DNA of 64,000 nucleotides from Terriglobus albidus (GTDB lineage Bacteria > Acidobacteriota > Terriglobia > Terriglobales > Acidobacteriaceae): NCBI RefSeq assembly GCF_025685425.1, contig NZ_JAGTAS010000057.1:496001-560000 (forward strand), given 5' to 3'. The notes under the pieces were generated by a model. It made no database searches and was not told the origin of the DNA. It worked only from the letters and a program-made list of their open reading frames with translations. Numbering within the stretch: the stretch's first letter is position 1; each line of letters starts with the position of its first letter. Shown here in pieces: positions 53,445-61,882 of the stretch. A program made the position numbers and the translations under genes.

Positions 53445-54490
53445 CGACACCCAGCGAAAAGAACTTCCGCATGCCCGCCGAGTGGGCTCCCCATACCTCG
53501 ACCTGGATTGCCTGGCCGCACAACGCCGAGGACTGGCCGGCCAAGTTTCAGCCCATTCCCTGGGTTTATGCCGAGATTGTCCGTCACCTCTCGCGGGTGG
53601 AGGACGTCAACATTCTGGTCAACGATGCCGCCTCAGAAAAGCGTGCGCGCAATATCCTGCGCCGCGCTGGAGCCAATCTCGCGCGCCTGCACTTCCATCT
53701 CTGGAAGACCGACCGTGTCTGGCTGCGCGATTCCGGCCCTATCTTCGTCAGGAATCCGCAGGGTGAGTTGGCCGTCACCAACTGGAAGTTCAATGCCTGG
53801 GCCAAGTATCCGAACTGGCACAATGACGACCGCATCCCAACGCAGGTCGCCGAACTGTACGACATGCCGGCCTTCGAGCCCCACGTTGGACCGCACCGGC
53901 TGGTGCTCGAAGGCGGTTCCATTGACACCAACGGCGAGGGCATTCTGCTCACCACTGAGGAGTGCCTGCTCTCCGAGGTACAGCAGCGCAACCCGGGCGT
54001 CTCGCGCGAGCAATTGGAGAAGGCTTTCCATGATTATCTCGGTATCGACCAGGTGATCTGGTTGAATCGCGGCTGTGCCGGTGACGACACGCACGGCCAC
54101 GTCGACGATATCTCCCGCTTCGTCGGAGTAAACACCATCGTCACCGCCGTAGAGCACAATACTCGCGATGAGAATCATCTTCCGCTGGCCGAGAACCTTG
54201 ACCGCCTGCGCAGCGCCCGCAACCTGAAAGGTGAGCCCTTCCAGATCATCGAGCTGCCCATGCCGTCGCCGGTCCTCTTCGAAGGCCAGCGCCTGCCCGC
54301 CAGTTATGCGAACTTCTACATCGCGAACAACCTGGTGCTGGTGCCTACCTTCAATGACAAGAACGACCGCATTGCGCTGAACACGCTCGCAGAGTGCTTC
54401 CCCGACCGTGAGGTCGTAGGCATCCACTGCGGCGACTTCATCTGGGGTCTGGGTGCATTGCACTGCATGACACAGCAGGAACCTGCCTAA
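53441..54490 (+). CDS. aguA: Agmatine deiminase
   Basis: The 349-residue enzyme converts agmatine to N-carbamoylputrescine and ammonia. Guanidino-modifying fold signatures are FRMPAEWAPHTSTWIAWPHN, DSGPIFV, VLEGGSIDTNGEG, GDDTHGHVDDISRFV (catalytic His/Asp), and the catalytic Cys in LHCMTQQEP at the C-terminus. With aguB it makes putrescine from agmatine. Start overlaps the preceding small gene. Confidence 0.95.
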   Translation: MTTPSEKNFRMPAEWAPHTSTWIAWPHNAEDWPAKFQPIPWVYAEIVRHLSRVEDVNILVNDAASEKRARNILRRAGANLARLHFHLWKTDRVWLRDSGPIFVRNPQGELAVTNWKFNAWAKYPNWHNDDRIPTQVAELYDMPAFEPHVGPHRLVLEGGSIDTNGEGILLTTEECLLSEVQQRNPGVSREQLEKAFHDYLGIDQVIWLNRGCAGDDTHGHVDDISRFVGVNTIVTAVEHNTRDENHLPLAENLDRLRSARNLKGEPFQIIELPMPSPVLFEGQRLPASYANFYIANNLVLVPTFNDKNDRIALNTLAECFPDREVVGIHCGDFIWGLGALHCMTQQEPA

Positions 54491-54509
54491 CCCTACCGCT
54501 GGAGGCACG

Positions 54510-55112
54510 ATGTCTGACTTTCGTTCCAAGCTGATCGACTATCTCCACGTCAATGCCCAGCCACAGCACAAGTACGGGCATCAGCCGCGGCTTTATGCGC
54601 TGACACGCCAGATCGGCGAAGGTTTGAATTATGACGACGATGTCGTCTTTGCCGCCTGCTTTCTGCACGATCTCGGGGTCTTTGTCGGTCATCGCCCCGA
54701 AGACCCCGAGCTTCTGAAGAGGTGGGATCACGTCGCGTACACCTGCGAGAAATCGCCCACGATCCTGCGTGAAGCAGGATTTCCCGAAGAGAAGATTGCG
54801 GCTGTCCTGGAAGTGATCCGTACTCATCAACCGCACGATGAGCCGCAGACACTGGAAGCGACCATCGCGCGCGATGCGGACATCCTTGAGCAGCTCGGCG
54901 CCATCGGCATCACCCGCACGCTGGCGAAGCTGGGATCGGATACACGCTTCGTTACCTTCACTCATGCCCGGGATTCACTGCAGAAGACACTCGATATCCT
55001 ACCCGGCAAACTGCGTCTTCCACGCGCTAAAGAACTCGCAGAGCCGCGCATCCGCACACTCACGAAGTTCCTGATGCACTTGAACGAAGAGGCTGGCGAG
55101 AACCTGTTTTAG
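54510..55112 (+). CDS. HD-domain phosphohydrolase
   Basis: The 200-residue protein has an HD metal-dependent phosphohydrolase domain: KYGHQPRLYALTRQI, AACFLHDLGVFVGH (HD pair), WDHVAYTCEKSPTIL and TIARDADILEQLGAIG. Substrate is unknown; nucleotides or phosphorylated metabolites are typical. It starts 19 nt after aguA with CTGGAGG upstream and probably shares its transcript. Confidence 0.87.
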   Translation: MSDFRSKLIDYLHVNAQPQHKYGHQPRLYALTRQIGEGLNYDDDVVFAACFLHDLGVFVGHRPEDPELLKRWDHVAYTCEKSPTILREAGFPEEKIAAVLEVIRTHQPHDEPQTLEATIARDADILEQLGAIGITRTLAKLGSDTRFVTFTHARDSLQKTLDILPGKLRLPRAKELAEPRIRTLTKFLMHLNEEAGENLF

Positions 55113-55124
55113 AGGCTGTGTCCT

Positions 55125-55375
55125 GACCGGAACACGGGACGTTCGAGCGAAGCTCGCATAGGTGGGAGCCGTGGGCTTTTAGCCCACGGTCTATCGGCTC
55201 AATATAGAAATGGGCTTTAGCCTGGCCTTTTCTTGACGGGCAGAGAAGGCCCAGGGCTAAAGCCCAATTACTTTCTGTCCTTTATCAGCGGGCTGAAGCC
55301 CGCTGCTCCCACCCGTTTTCATCCATGCTTTTGGCAGTCTCAGACCAAATGAATTTGTCGATACTCCTACAATGC
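55125..55375 (-). repeat. Family C repeat cluster, copy 2
   Basis: This gap holds CGTTCGAGCGAAGCTCG, GTGGGCTTTTAGCCCAC, GGCCCAGGGCTAAAGCCC and GCGGGCTGAAGCCCGC. The modules match those at 44.3-44.6 kb. Each can fold as a short hairpin. No gene is supported between 55113 and 55490. Confidence 0.7.
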
Positions 55376-55490
55376 GATGTTTCAGCGACGCGAGCCTGTC
55401 TGATATGTAATGAAAGGACGACGGCAGTTTAAGCGAAGCTCGGATTTTCCTCAGCCTGATCTCCGCACAAAGCAATACACTCGTCGAAGC

Positions 55491-56120
55491 ATGAATGCCC
55501 GTTGCACTCTTTTTCTCCCTCTTGTTCTTCTTACAGGCTGCACGCAACTTTCCGGGGTCACGCCTACTCCGACCAACATCCCCGCTGAGATTCATTACTC
55601 TCCTGCCGAAAATCTCGAGCACCTGGATGTCGATCTGATTGGTCAAGCACGCAAGACCATCGACATGAATGCCTACGCCCTCACCGATCTTGCCATCGCG
55701 GATGCCCTGGTCGCCGCCGCGAATCGTGGCGTACGGATTCGCATCTATCGCGATAACACCCAGACCGACGGAGAGCTTGCCCGTGCGAACAAAGTCAAAA
55801 ACTCTCGTGCCCGAAACACCGACAACGATGAGGACAGCGACGATACCGGGGACGCCAACTCCGCCCTGCTGCGGCTGGCGCGTACGGCGAATGTGCAGGT
55901 CCTGGTGAAGCATTCCCGCACGCTCATGCACCTTAAGGCCTACTGCGTCGATGGGCGGTTTGTCCGCACGGGTTCAGCCAACTTCTCGCCTACGGGGGAG
56001 AAACGCCAGGACAACGACCTCATCATCCTCCGCGATGGCGCCAGCATCCAGCACTTTCAGACCAACTTCAATACGCTGTGGGCGCGGCCTGACAACGAGT
56101 CTCTGCCGGCGCGGCCGTAG
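55491..56120 (+). CDS. Phospholipase D-like lipoprotein
   Basis: The 209-residue protein starts with a lipoprotein signal (MNARCTLFLPLVLLTGC, Cys at 17). It has one PLD/Nuc-type domain: the N-terminal half TIDMNAYALTDLAIADALV and the HKD motif MHLKAYCVDGRFVRTGSANFS. An acidic insert (NTDNDEDSDDTGDANS, about residues 105-120) interrupts the fold. Single-HKD members act as dimers on phosphodiesters, for example nucleic acid or phospholipid. The TAG stop is created at the border of a family A element, so the native C-terminus may differ. Confidence 0.82.
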   Translation: MNARCTLFLPLVLLTGCTQLSGVTPTPTNIPAEIHYSPAENLEHLDVDLIGQARKTIDMNAYALTDLAIADALVAAANRGVRIRIYRDNTQTDGELARANKVKNSRARNTDNDEDSDDTGDANSALLRLARTANVQVLVKHSRTLMHLKAYCVDGRFVRTGSANFSPTGEKRQDNDLIILRDGASIQHFQTNFNTLWARPDNESLPARP

Positions 56121-56233
56121 AGCATTTTCACTGTTGCCGGGTATCCCGGAAAAAGCGTGTAGCGGCGTTTTCATTGCGGAAAACGCCCATGGATGTGGAA
56201 GCCCTGCACTACACCTACAGTGAAAATGCTCTA
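56118..56233 (+). repeat. Family A MITE-like element, copy 8
   Basis: The element (56120-56231) is flanked by TA on both sides. The left TA plus the first G make the stop of the PLD-like gene. The termini are GAGCATTTTCACTGT and ACAGTGAAAATGCTC: the same base change (C to A, G to T) is present in both ends, keeping them complementary. Confidence 0.88.
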
Positions 56234-56319
56234 GCACGAGAAATCTGGAACAAATCTGCGGTATGTCCCGTATCATCCGGGGATACCGCAATCGAAATCT
56301 TTGTTCTGGAGACCGTGCC

Positions 56320-56922
56320 ATGCTCCGCCGTGCTGTTCTTGCTTCCAGCCTTCTACTTACCGCAGGTGCCCAGACTACTGCTCCCACAGACGTGCCCACC
56401 TATACCGTAGAGGGCAAGCTGGTGATGCCGGTCAACTATCGCGAATGGATCTACCTGACCTCCGGCATTGACATGACCTATACGCAGCCAACCAGTGCTA
56501 CCGCGGCGCCGGCAGCGCACTCCATCTTCGATAACGTCTTCGTCAATCCAAGCGCCTATCGCAGTTTTCTGCAGACCGGCACCTGGCCCGACAAGACCAT
56601 GCTCGTCCTTGAGGTGCGCACCGCGGAGAACCCGGTCTCTATCAACAAGAGCGGACACACCCAAAGCACCAGCGTGCGGAACGTCGAGGTTCACCTGAAG
56701 GACAAGAACGAGTGGGCTTTCTATGTCGGCGGCAAGCCTGGTGGAGCGGCGGCATCCCGCGTTCCGCAGACGGCGAGCTGCTACACCTGCCATCAGGCTC
56801 ACGGAGCCGTCGACACGACCTTCGTGCAGTTCTATCCCACACTGCTGCCCCTCGCGACCGAGAAGAAGACTCTGAGCAAGGAGTATCTGAGCGAAACGCC
56901 CGCCCCGGAGGCGACGAAGTAG
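56320..56922 (+). CDS. Cytochrome P460-like secreted heme protein
   Basis: The 200-residue protein has a signal peptide (MLRRAVLASSLLLTAGAQ). A cytochrome P460-type domain follows: NYREWIYLTSGIDMTY, SAYRSFLQTGTWPDKTMLVLE and the heme-binding CYTCHQAHGAVDTTFVQFYPTLLP. The CxxCH is a c-type heme site. P460 proteins oxidise hydroxylamine in nitrifiers, but many relatives are in non-nitrifiers and have unknown roles. CTGGAG lies upstream of ATG 56320. Confidence 0.85.
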   Translation: MLRRAVLASSLLLTAGAQTTAPTDVPTYTVEGKLVMPVNYREWIYLTSGIDMTYTQPTSATAAPAAHSIFDNVFVNPSAYRSFLQTGTWPDKTMLVLEVRTAENPVSINKSGHTQSTSVRNVEVHLKDKNEWAFYVGGKPGGAAASRVPQTASCYTCHQAHGAVDTTFVQFYPTLLPLATEKKTLSKEYLSETPAPEATK

Positions 56923-56935
56923 TACAACAGAAGCT

Positions 56936-57388
56936 GTGCCAGAGGATCTCGACTATCTGAATGCAGCCATCGAAGAAGCCCGCGCCGCGGAGCTGGGCGG
57001 CGAAGTTCCCATCGGCTGTGTTGTCGTATCCCCAACGGGAGAGCTCGTCGGACGCGGACAGAACCGCGTGATGCGCGACCAGGACCCGACTGCTCATGCT
57101 GAGATCGTCGCCCTGCGAGAAGCAGGAAAGGCTCTCTCCAATTACCGCCTGAGCGGATGCACGCTCTATGTGACACTGGAGCCCTGCGCCATGTGCGCCG
57201 GCGCCATCCTGCATGCCCGCATCGCCCGGCTGGTCTATGCCGCGCCTGACCCCAAGGCAGGTGCATGCGGCTCCGTTCTCTCGGTCATGAACCACCCACA
57301 GCTCAATCATCGTGTTGATGTAATGTCGGGCCTCTTGGCGGAGGAATGCGGCGAAATTTTGCGCAGCTTCTTCAAAGCGCGAAGGTAG
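56936..57388 (+). CDS. tadA: tRNA adenosine(34) deaminase TadA
   Basis: The 150-residue zinc deaminase converts adenosine-34 of tRNA-Arg(ACG) to inosine. Zinc and catalytic residues are in DPTAHAEIVALREA and VTLEPCAMCAGAILHARI, with GGEVPIGCVVV upstream. GTG start, 14 nt after the P460 gene. The following SDR gene begins 15 nt after it. Confidence 0.92.
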   Translation: MPEDLDYLNAAIEEARAAELGGEVPIGCVVVSPTGELVGRGQNRVMRDQDPTAHAEIVALREAGKALSNYRLSGCTLYVTLEPCAMCAGAILHARIARLVYAAPDPKAGACGSVLSVMNHPQLNHRVDVMSGLLAEECGEILRSFFKARR

Positions 57389-57402
57389 CATCCAAGGTGT
57401 GC

Positions 57403-58170
57403 ATGCGTCTTACGGATAAAGTCGCCATCGTTACCGGCTCTTCTTCAGGCATTGGGCAGGATATTGCCATCCGCCTGGCCTCCGAAGGGGCCGCAGTCGT
57501 TATCAACTACAGCGGAAACGCGGACGGCGCGGAAGCAACACAGTCTCAGATTGAGCAGGCAGGCGGACGTGCGTTCATCGTGCATGCCGATGTGTCAAAG
57601 GTCTCCGATGCGCAATCTCTGATCGAGGAGACCTGGGCACATTTTGGTGGATGCGACGTTCTGGTAAATAACGCCGGCGTCGAAAAGGGGGCCGACTTCT
57701 GGGATGTCAGCGAGGAAGACTACGATAAAGTGCTTGACGTCAATCTCAAGGGTGTCTTCTTTACGACACAGGCCTTCGTTCGCCGCCTGCGTGACGCGAA
57801 ACGGCCAGGGCGGATCATCAACATCTCCTCTGTCCATGAAGATATGGCTTTTCCGCACTTCTCGACATACTGCGCCAGCAAAGGCGGCTTGCGCATGCTC
57901 ACCCGCAATCTGGCAGTGGAACTTGGCCCGCTGAATATCACGATCAACAACATTGCGCCCGGGGCGATCGTCACTCCGATCAATCATTCCCTGCTCGAAG
58001 ACAAACCCAAGCTGGACGCGTTGTTGCGGAACATTCCTCTCAACCGCCTGGGAACGACTGACGATGTCGCAGCTCTGGCGGCTTTTCTTGCTTCAGACGA
58101 AGCGGGATATATCACCGGCAGCACCTATGTGGTCGACGGCGGCTTGATGGTCAACTATCACGAGCAGTAG
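57403..58170 (+). CDS. SDR family oxidoreductase (glucose 1-dehydrogenase-like)
   Basis: The 255-residue Rossmann-fold enzyme has the classical short-chain pattern: VAIVTGSSSGIGQDIA (cofactor), NNAGV, the Ser of NISSVHED, the Tyr-Lys pair YCASKGG and NNIAPGAIVTPIN. Sequence style is closest to glucose 1-dehydrogenases and 3-ketoacyl reductases; substrate cannot be set. The ATG 57403 has CAAGG before it; the upstream ATG inside tadA is rejected. Confidence 0.88.
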   Translation: MRLTDKVAIVTGSSSGIGQDIAIRLASEGAAVVINYSGNADGAEATQSQIEQAGGRAFIVHADVSKVSDAQSLIEETWAHFGGCDVLVNNAGVEKGADFWDVSEEDYDKVLDVNLKGVFFTTQAFVRRLRDAKRPGRIINISSVHEDMAFPHFSTYCASKGGLRMLTRNLAVELGPLNITINNIAPGAIVTPINHSLLEDKPKLDALLRNIPLNRLGTTDDVAALAAFLASDEAGYITGSTYVVDGGLMVNYHEQ

Positions 58171-58277
58171 GACGTATCCACAAATTCGTTCTGTATATTT
58201 TGCGAAGATTTTGTCGCATTCCTCGCCGATGCTAGCGTTGCGAGGGCGGGGCACCCGGGCGAGTAAGCAAGCAAAAG

Positions 58278-58306
58278 GCCGGACCATGCTAAGCGTCCGG
58301 CTCCTT
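58278..58306 (+). terminator. Terminator between SDR gene and SnoaL-like gene
   Basis: GCCGGAC (58278-58284) pairs with GTCCGGC (58295-58301), followed by TCCTTTG. On the minus strand CTTTTGC follows. It lies between convergent genes. Confidence 0.75.
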
Positions 58307-58324
58307 TGTTTATTCCTGCTACGA

Positions 58325-58714
58325 CTACGGCATCATGTTCGCGTCGCGCATCAGACGCCACTTGCCGTCCTCGCATCTGCGATAGATCCCCATTGTTCTG
58401 CCCTTCATCACCACCGGCTCCTTGCCTTCCATGACGACGTTCACGGTCAGCTCCTGCCATAGCCAACCGAAGTCTCCCTCGACCTGGACCTCTTTGATCT
58501 CAGCCTGAGGAACAATCCGCGCCTTACCTACCATCTCGCGGGTTCCCTTCTCGAACGCGGCTTTGGTCATTGGTGGAAACTTCGTTGTCAGAAAGAGCAT
58601 GTCGTCGGTCATCAGATCCATCAGCTCATCGACCCGCTCTTCCACGGTGAATTGGATCCAGTCGGCGACCACCTGTCGTATCGCCAGCTCATCTGCACTT
58701 TTATCTGGGCTCAT
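58325..58714 (-). CDS. SnoaL-like/NTF2-fold small protein (DUF4440 type)
   Basis: The 129-residue protein is a cone-shaped NTF2-like domain: SADELAIRQVVADWIQFTVE, ELMDLMTDDMLFLTT, FGWLWQELTVNV and YRRCEDGKWRLMRDANMM. Such proteins are small enzymes or ligand-binding proteins; none can be assigned. The ATG overlaps the dsbD-like stop (ATGA), so the two are translationally coupled. Confidence 0.8.
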   Translation of the reverse strand: MSPDKSADELAIRQVVADWIQFTVEERVDELMDLMTDDMLFLTTKFPPMTKAAFEKGTREMVGKARIVPQAEIKEVQVEGDFGWLWQELTVNVVMEGKEPVVMKGRTMGIYRRCEDGKWRLMRDANMMP

Positions 58715-60849
58715 TTCAGGTCCTTGTCTTTCAAATCCCCGTCCTTCAAATCCCTGTCCAGTGCGTCGATCACAATGCTCTTGCTCAACAGCTCCGGCAA
58801 AACATCAGGCTTGGCGGTGCCGCCCGCGGGATAGATCACATACGTCGGAACACCGCTGCGTCCCACCGCATGCAGAGCTTCCGTAATGGCGGGATCGTAC
58901 TTGGTCCAGTCCGCCTTCATCAAAACCACATTGCCTTTTTTGAAACGAGCCTGCACTTCATCTGAGTTCAGTGCGACGCGCTCGTTCACCTGGCAGCTAA
59001 GGCACCAGGCCGCAGTGTAGTCCACAAAGACCGCCTTGCCCTGAGCATGAGCCTGCTGTACGGAGGCCTCACTCCAGGCAGCCCAGCGAGCCTTCTCCTC
59101 TGCCGCAGCCTTCTGGCCGGTGAGTGGAATCGCTACGCCGCCAATAATCAGCAGGACCGCAATGGCGACGCCAAGCCATTTGCCCTGCCAGCGGCGCATG
59201 GCCCAGCCGGCGATAGCAATCAACAACAGCCCGGCAAGCAGACGCACCGCGCGATCCACACCGTCCTCACCGAAGAGCCGGCCGAAGACCCAGACCAGCC
59301 ATACCACGGTGCCAAAGAGGAAGAGCGACGTGAACTCCTTCAGCGTCTCCATCCAGGCTCCCGGCCGTGGCAGAATCCGCGTCCAGGCGGGCTGCAGGCT
59401 TAGCAGCATATACGGCAGAGCCAGTCCCAGCGCTACCGCGGTAAAGATCGCAAAGGTCACCCAGGCGGGCTGCGCCAGGGCAAACCCGATGGCCGCGCCC
59501 ATCAACGGAGCGGTGCACGGTGTCGCCACCACGGTTGCCAGAACACCGGTAAAGAAGCTTCCGGTATATCCCTGCTTTGCCGCCAAGCCTCCGCCGACAC
59601 TCATCAGCGACAGGCCGATATCGAACATTCCTGCCAGTGACAAACCAAAGAGGAAGAGAAAGGCCGCCAGCACCGCGACAAACCCCGGCGACTGCAACTG
59701 AAAGCCCCAGCCGAGCTGACTTCCACCTGCGCGCAACAGCAGCAACAGCGCCACAATTGCCCAGAACGAGACAACAATACCGGCGGTATACGCTATGCCA
59801 TGAGAGCGCTGCCGCTTCCGTTCTTCGCCGGCGCTCTGCACCAGGGCCAGAGCCTTCAGGAACAGCACCGGGAAGACGCACGGCATCAGGTTCAGGACGA
59901 TGCCGCCCAGAAATGCCAGCCCCAGGAAGCCCCATATCTCCGCAGTAGGTCCGCTATTTGCTGTAGAACCAGCCCCCGGAATCGCCGCCGCTGCCGCCGT
60001 GCTTACCGGCGCGCGGAACTCGTAGCCCCAGCCGTCATCGAGCTTGATGAGGCCATGCAGTTCCGCCGGATTCTTCGTTAGTTCTTCGGCCTTTGCCAGA
60101 TGAATGCGTACGCCGCCGGGGAAGCTCTCAACCCGCTGCGCTGCGGCGTTCTTGATCTGCTCCTGATCGAAGGGATAGAACTCCCACACCTCTCCTTTGT
60201 CCGGCGAATGCAGCGTGACCAAGAACTCCGTCGGCGTCGCATTCACGACAACCCTCGCGCCATCCGGTAACGGAGTCGGCAGGCTCTTCAGCGCTGAACC
60301 GATCGCTCCCACAGGCTCTTCGGTCTTTTCGTCCGCGGGCTTCACCGGCAGGACATCGAGATCCATGCCCAGAACGGCCTTCCCCGGCAGGCAGACCTGT
60401 GCGCAAACCAGCCAATCCACCTTTGCTTCGACGTGAGCCTTTCCCGGCTTCGCCTTCTCGGTTGCCTTCAGTGTGAAGGGAAAGGTCACACCTTCCTCGT
60501 AACCGAAGTCCATCAGCGGGCCGAGAGGCAACCGCTGCGGAACCGGGAACTTCAGGTCAGTAGCGGTAATGCCGGCCGGCATCGTCCACTTCGCATGTGG
60601 AGGCTCGCCGGAGTCGCCGGCATTCAGCCAATAGACATGCCAGCCTTCTTCAAGAGTGAACACCAGACCCGCGTTGAACTCGCCCCCCGGATAGACGTAG
60701 GGATGCTGGGTAACCAGCTCCACCGTAAGATGCTGCGCTTTCAACGGCCCAGGGGTCTTACCATCGCCCACGGGCTCAATCTGCGCGTATCCAGACGCGC
60801 ACACCACCGCCCATAAGACGAGCAACCGGCCGAGCCATTTCATATTCAT
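58711..60849 (-). CDS. DsbD/ScsB-type thiol:disulfide reductase
   Basis: The 712-residue protein has a signal peptide (MNMKWLGRLLVLWAVVCASG). The N-terminal periplasmic domain has a Cys pair (DWLVCAQVCLPGK). A central CcdA-like domain with about eight TM segments has conserved cysteines (NLMPCVFPVLFLKALAL, VVATPCTAPLMGAAIG). The C-terminal thioredoxin domain has WCLSCQVNE. It carries electrons from cytosolic thioredoxin to the periplasm. ATG 60849 or 60843; TACAAT lies just upstream, so 60843 would fit a leaderless message. Confidence 0.92.
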   Translation of the reverse strand: MNMKWLGRLLVLWAVVCASGYAQIEPVGDGKTPGPLKAQHLTVELVTQHPYVYPGGEFNAGLVFTLEEGWHVYWLNAGDSGEPPHAKWTMPAGITATDLKFPVPQRLPLGPLMDFGYEEGVTFPFTLKATEKAKPGKAHVEAKVDWLVCAQVCLPGKAVLGMDLDVLPVKPADEKTEEPVGAIGSALKSLPTPLPDGARVVVNATPTEFLVTLHSPDKGEVWEFYPFDQEQIKNAAAQRVESFPGGVRIHLAKAEELTKNPAELHGLIKLDDGWGYEFRAPVSTAAAAAIPGAGSTANSGPTAEIWGFLGLAFLGGIVLNLMPCVFPVLFLKALALVQSAGEERKRQRSHGIAYTAGIVVSFWAIVALLLLLRAGGSQLGWGFQLQSPGFVAVLAAFLFLFGLSLAGMFDIGLSLMSVGGGLAAKQGYTGSFFTGVLATVVATPCTAPLMGAAIGFALAQPAWVTFAIFTAVALGLALPYMLLSLQPAWTRILPRPGAWMETLKEFTSLFLFGTVVWLVWVFGRLFGEDGVDRAVRLLAGLLLIAIAGWAMRRWQGKWLGVAIAVLLIIGGVAIPLTGQKAAAEEKARWAAWSEASVQQAHAQGKAVFVDYTAAWCLSCQVNERVALNSDEVQARFKKGNVVLMKADWTKYDPAITEALHAVGRSGVPTYVIYPAGGTAKPDVLPELLSKSIVIDALDRDLKDGDLKDKDLK

Positions 60850-60879
60850 CTATTGTAGGACTCCCCCAGACGAGAAGGG

Positions 60880-61287
60880 TTACGCAGCGCGCCGATGCTC
60901 CACCATGATGCAGCGGTCCATGACAACCCGGATTCCGCCTTCTTCCGCCTTTCGTGCGGCGTCGAGATGCACGATTCCCTGCTGCACCCACAGATTCGTC
61001 AATCCGAGCTCCAACATCTCGTCGACGATGCCGGGAATAAAACTGGGGACGCGAAAGACATTCACGACATCCGGTTTGCCCTCGGCCGCCACCAGGTCAG
61101 TCAGACTGGCGTAGCTCTTCTCTCCAAGAACAGACTGGATACCCGGGTTCACTGGCAGGATCCGGTAACCGGCCTGCTGCATGTACTTGGAGACGTAGTG
61201 ACTGGGCTTGGCCGGATTGTCACTCAGACCGACGACCGCAATCCTCTTCGTCTCCAGCATTCGACGCAGAACCTCAGGCTCGTTCAT
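60880..61287 (-). CDS. CoA-binding domain protein (YccU-like)
   Basis: The 135-residue CoA-binding fold protein has KRIAVVGLSDNPAKPSHYVS, YRILPVNPG, VNVFRVPSFIPGIVDEMLELG and NLWVQQGIVHLDAARKAEE. Function is unknown beyond CoA or nucleotide binding. ATG 61287 has GGGAGATGG in front; an ATG at 61293 is also in frame. It starts 12 nt after the DinB gene stop. Confidence 0.88.
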   Translation of the reverse strand: MNEPEVLRRMLETKRIAVVGLSDNPAKPSHYVSKYMQQAGYRILPVNPGIQSVLGEKSYASLTDLVAAEGKPDVVNVFRVPSFIPGIVDEMLELGLTNLWVQQGIVHLDAARKAEEGGIRVVMDRCIMVEHRRAA

Positions 61288-61299
61288 TCCCATCTCCCG

Positions 61300-61785
61300 T
61301 CATCTCCAGATTCCCAGCAGCCGCCGCAGCATGATCAGCTCGCCTACGTGGTATGCGGAGTGGTCTGCGACCAGCAGCACCTCCCGCAGGAGGTTCTGTC
61401 CCTGTCCCCAGGCGAATGGCGTGTGCAGATCACCTTTTTCGACCAGCTTCTCGAACTCTCCCAGATCTTCTTTAATTGCGGCGATGCTCTCGTCCCACGC
61501 CTTCGCCGAGGGCGGCTCGGCTTTTTCCGGCCAGTACCCATCAGGCCACTTCAGTTCCTCGTAATGGCCGTCTTCGTTAGTGCTGAACTCGAGGATATCC
61601 CGCTGTGCGATCCGCAAGTGCTCCAGCAACTGCCAGGCGGAGTACGGCAGCCCTTCTGGGACGGCGCCTCGTTTTGCTGCCGGAAAATCCGCAACGGCAT
61701 CGTCAAAGGTTGCGTGTGCCTGGGCTTCTTTCAGAAGCGCCAGAAGCTGTTTCCGAAGGTCCTTGTCCGCATTCACAGTCACCAT
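61300..61785 (-). CDS. DinB superfamily protein (cytoplasmic)
   Basis: The 161-residue four-helix DinB-like protein has metal-type histidines in WQLLEHLRIAQRDIL, LLVADHSAYHVGELIMLRR and the long charged helix between. It has no signal peptide, unlike the DinB protein at 37479-38018. Function unknown. ATG 61785 begins MVTVNADKDLRKQLL. It is the first gene of a DinB-CoA-binding pair. Confidence 0.83.
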   Translation of the reverse strand: MVTVNADKDLRKQLLALLKEAQAHATFDDAVADFPAAKRGAVPEGLPYSAWQLLEHLRIAQRDILEFSTNEDGHYEELKWPDGYWPEKAEPPSAKAWDESIAAIKEDLGEFEKLVEKGDLHTPFAWGQGQNLLREVLLVADHSAYHVGELIMLRRLLGIWR

Positions 61786-61882
61786 GGTGAAAATTGGATG
61801 CGTGAAACCGCACCTGAGTACCTCAGATTTTCCGGACAAAGCAAGGGGCCTGCGTCACGCGCAGGCCCTGCTTTGATACTCC

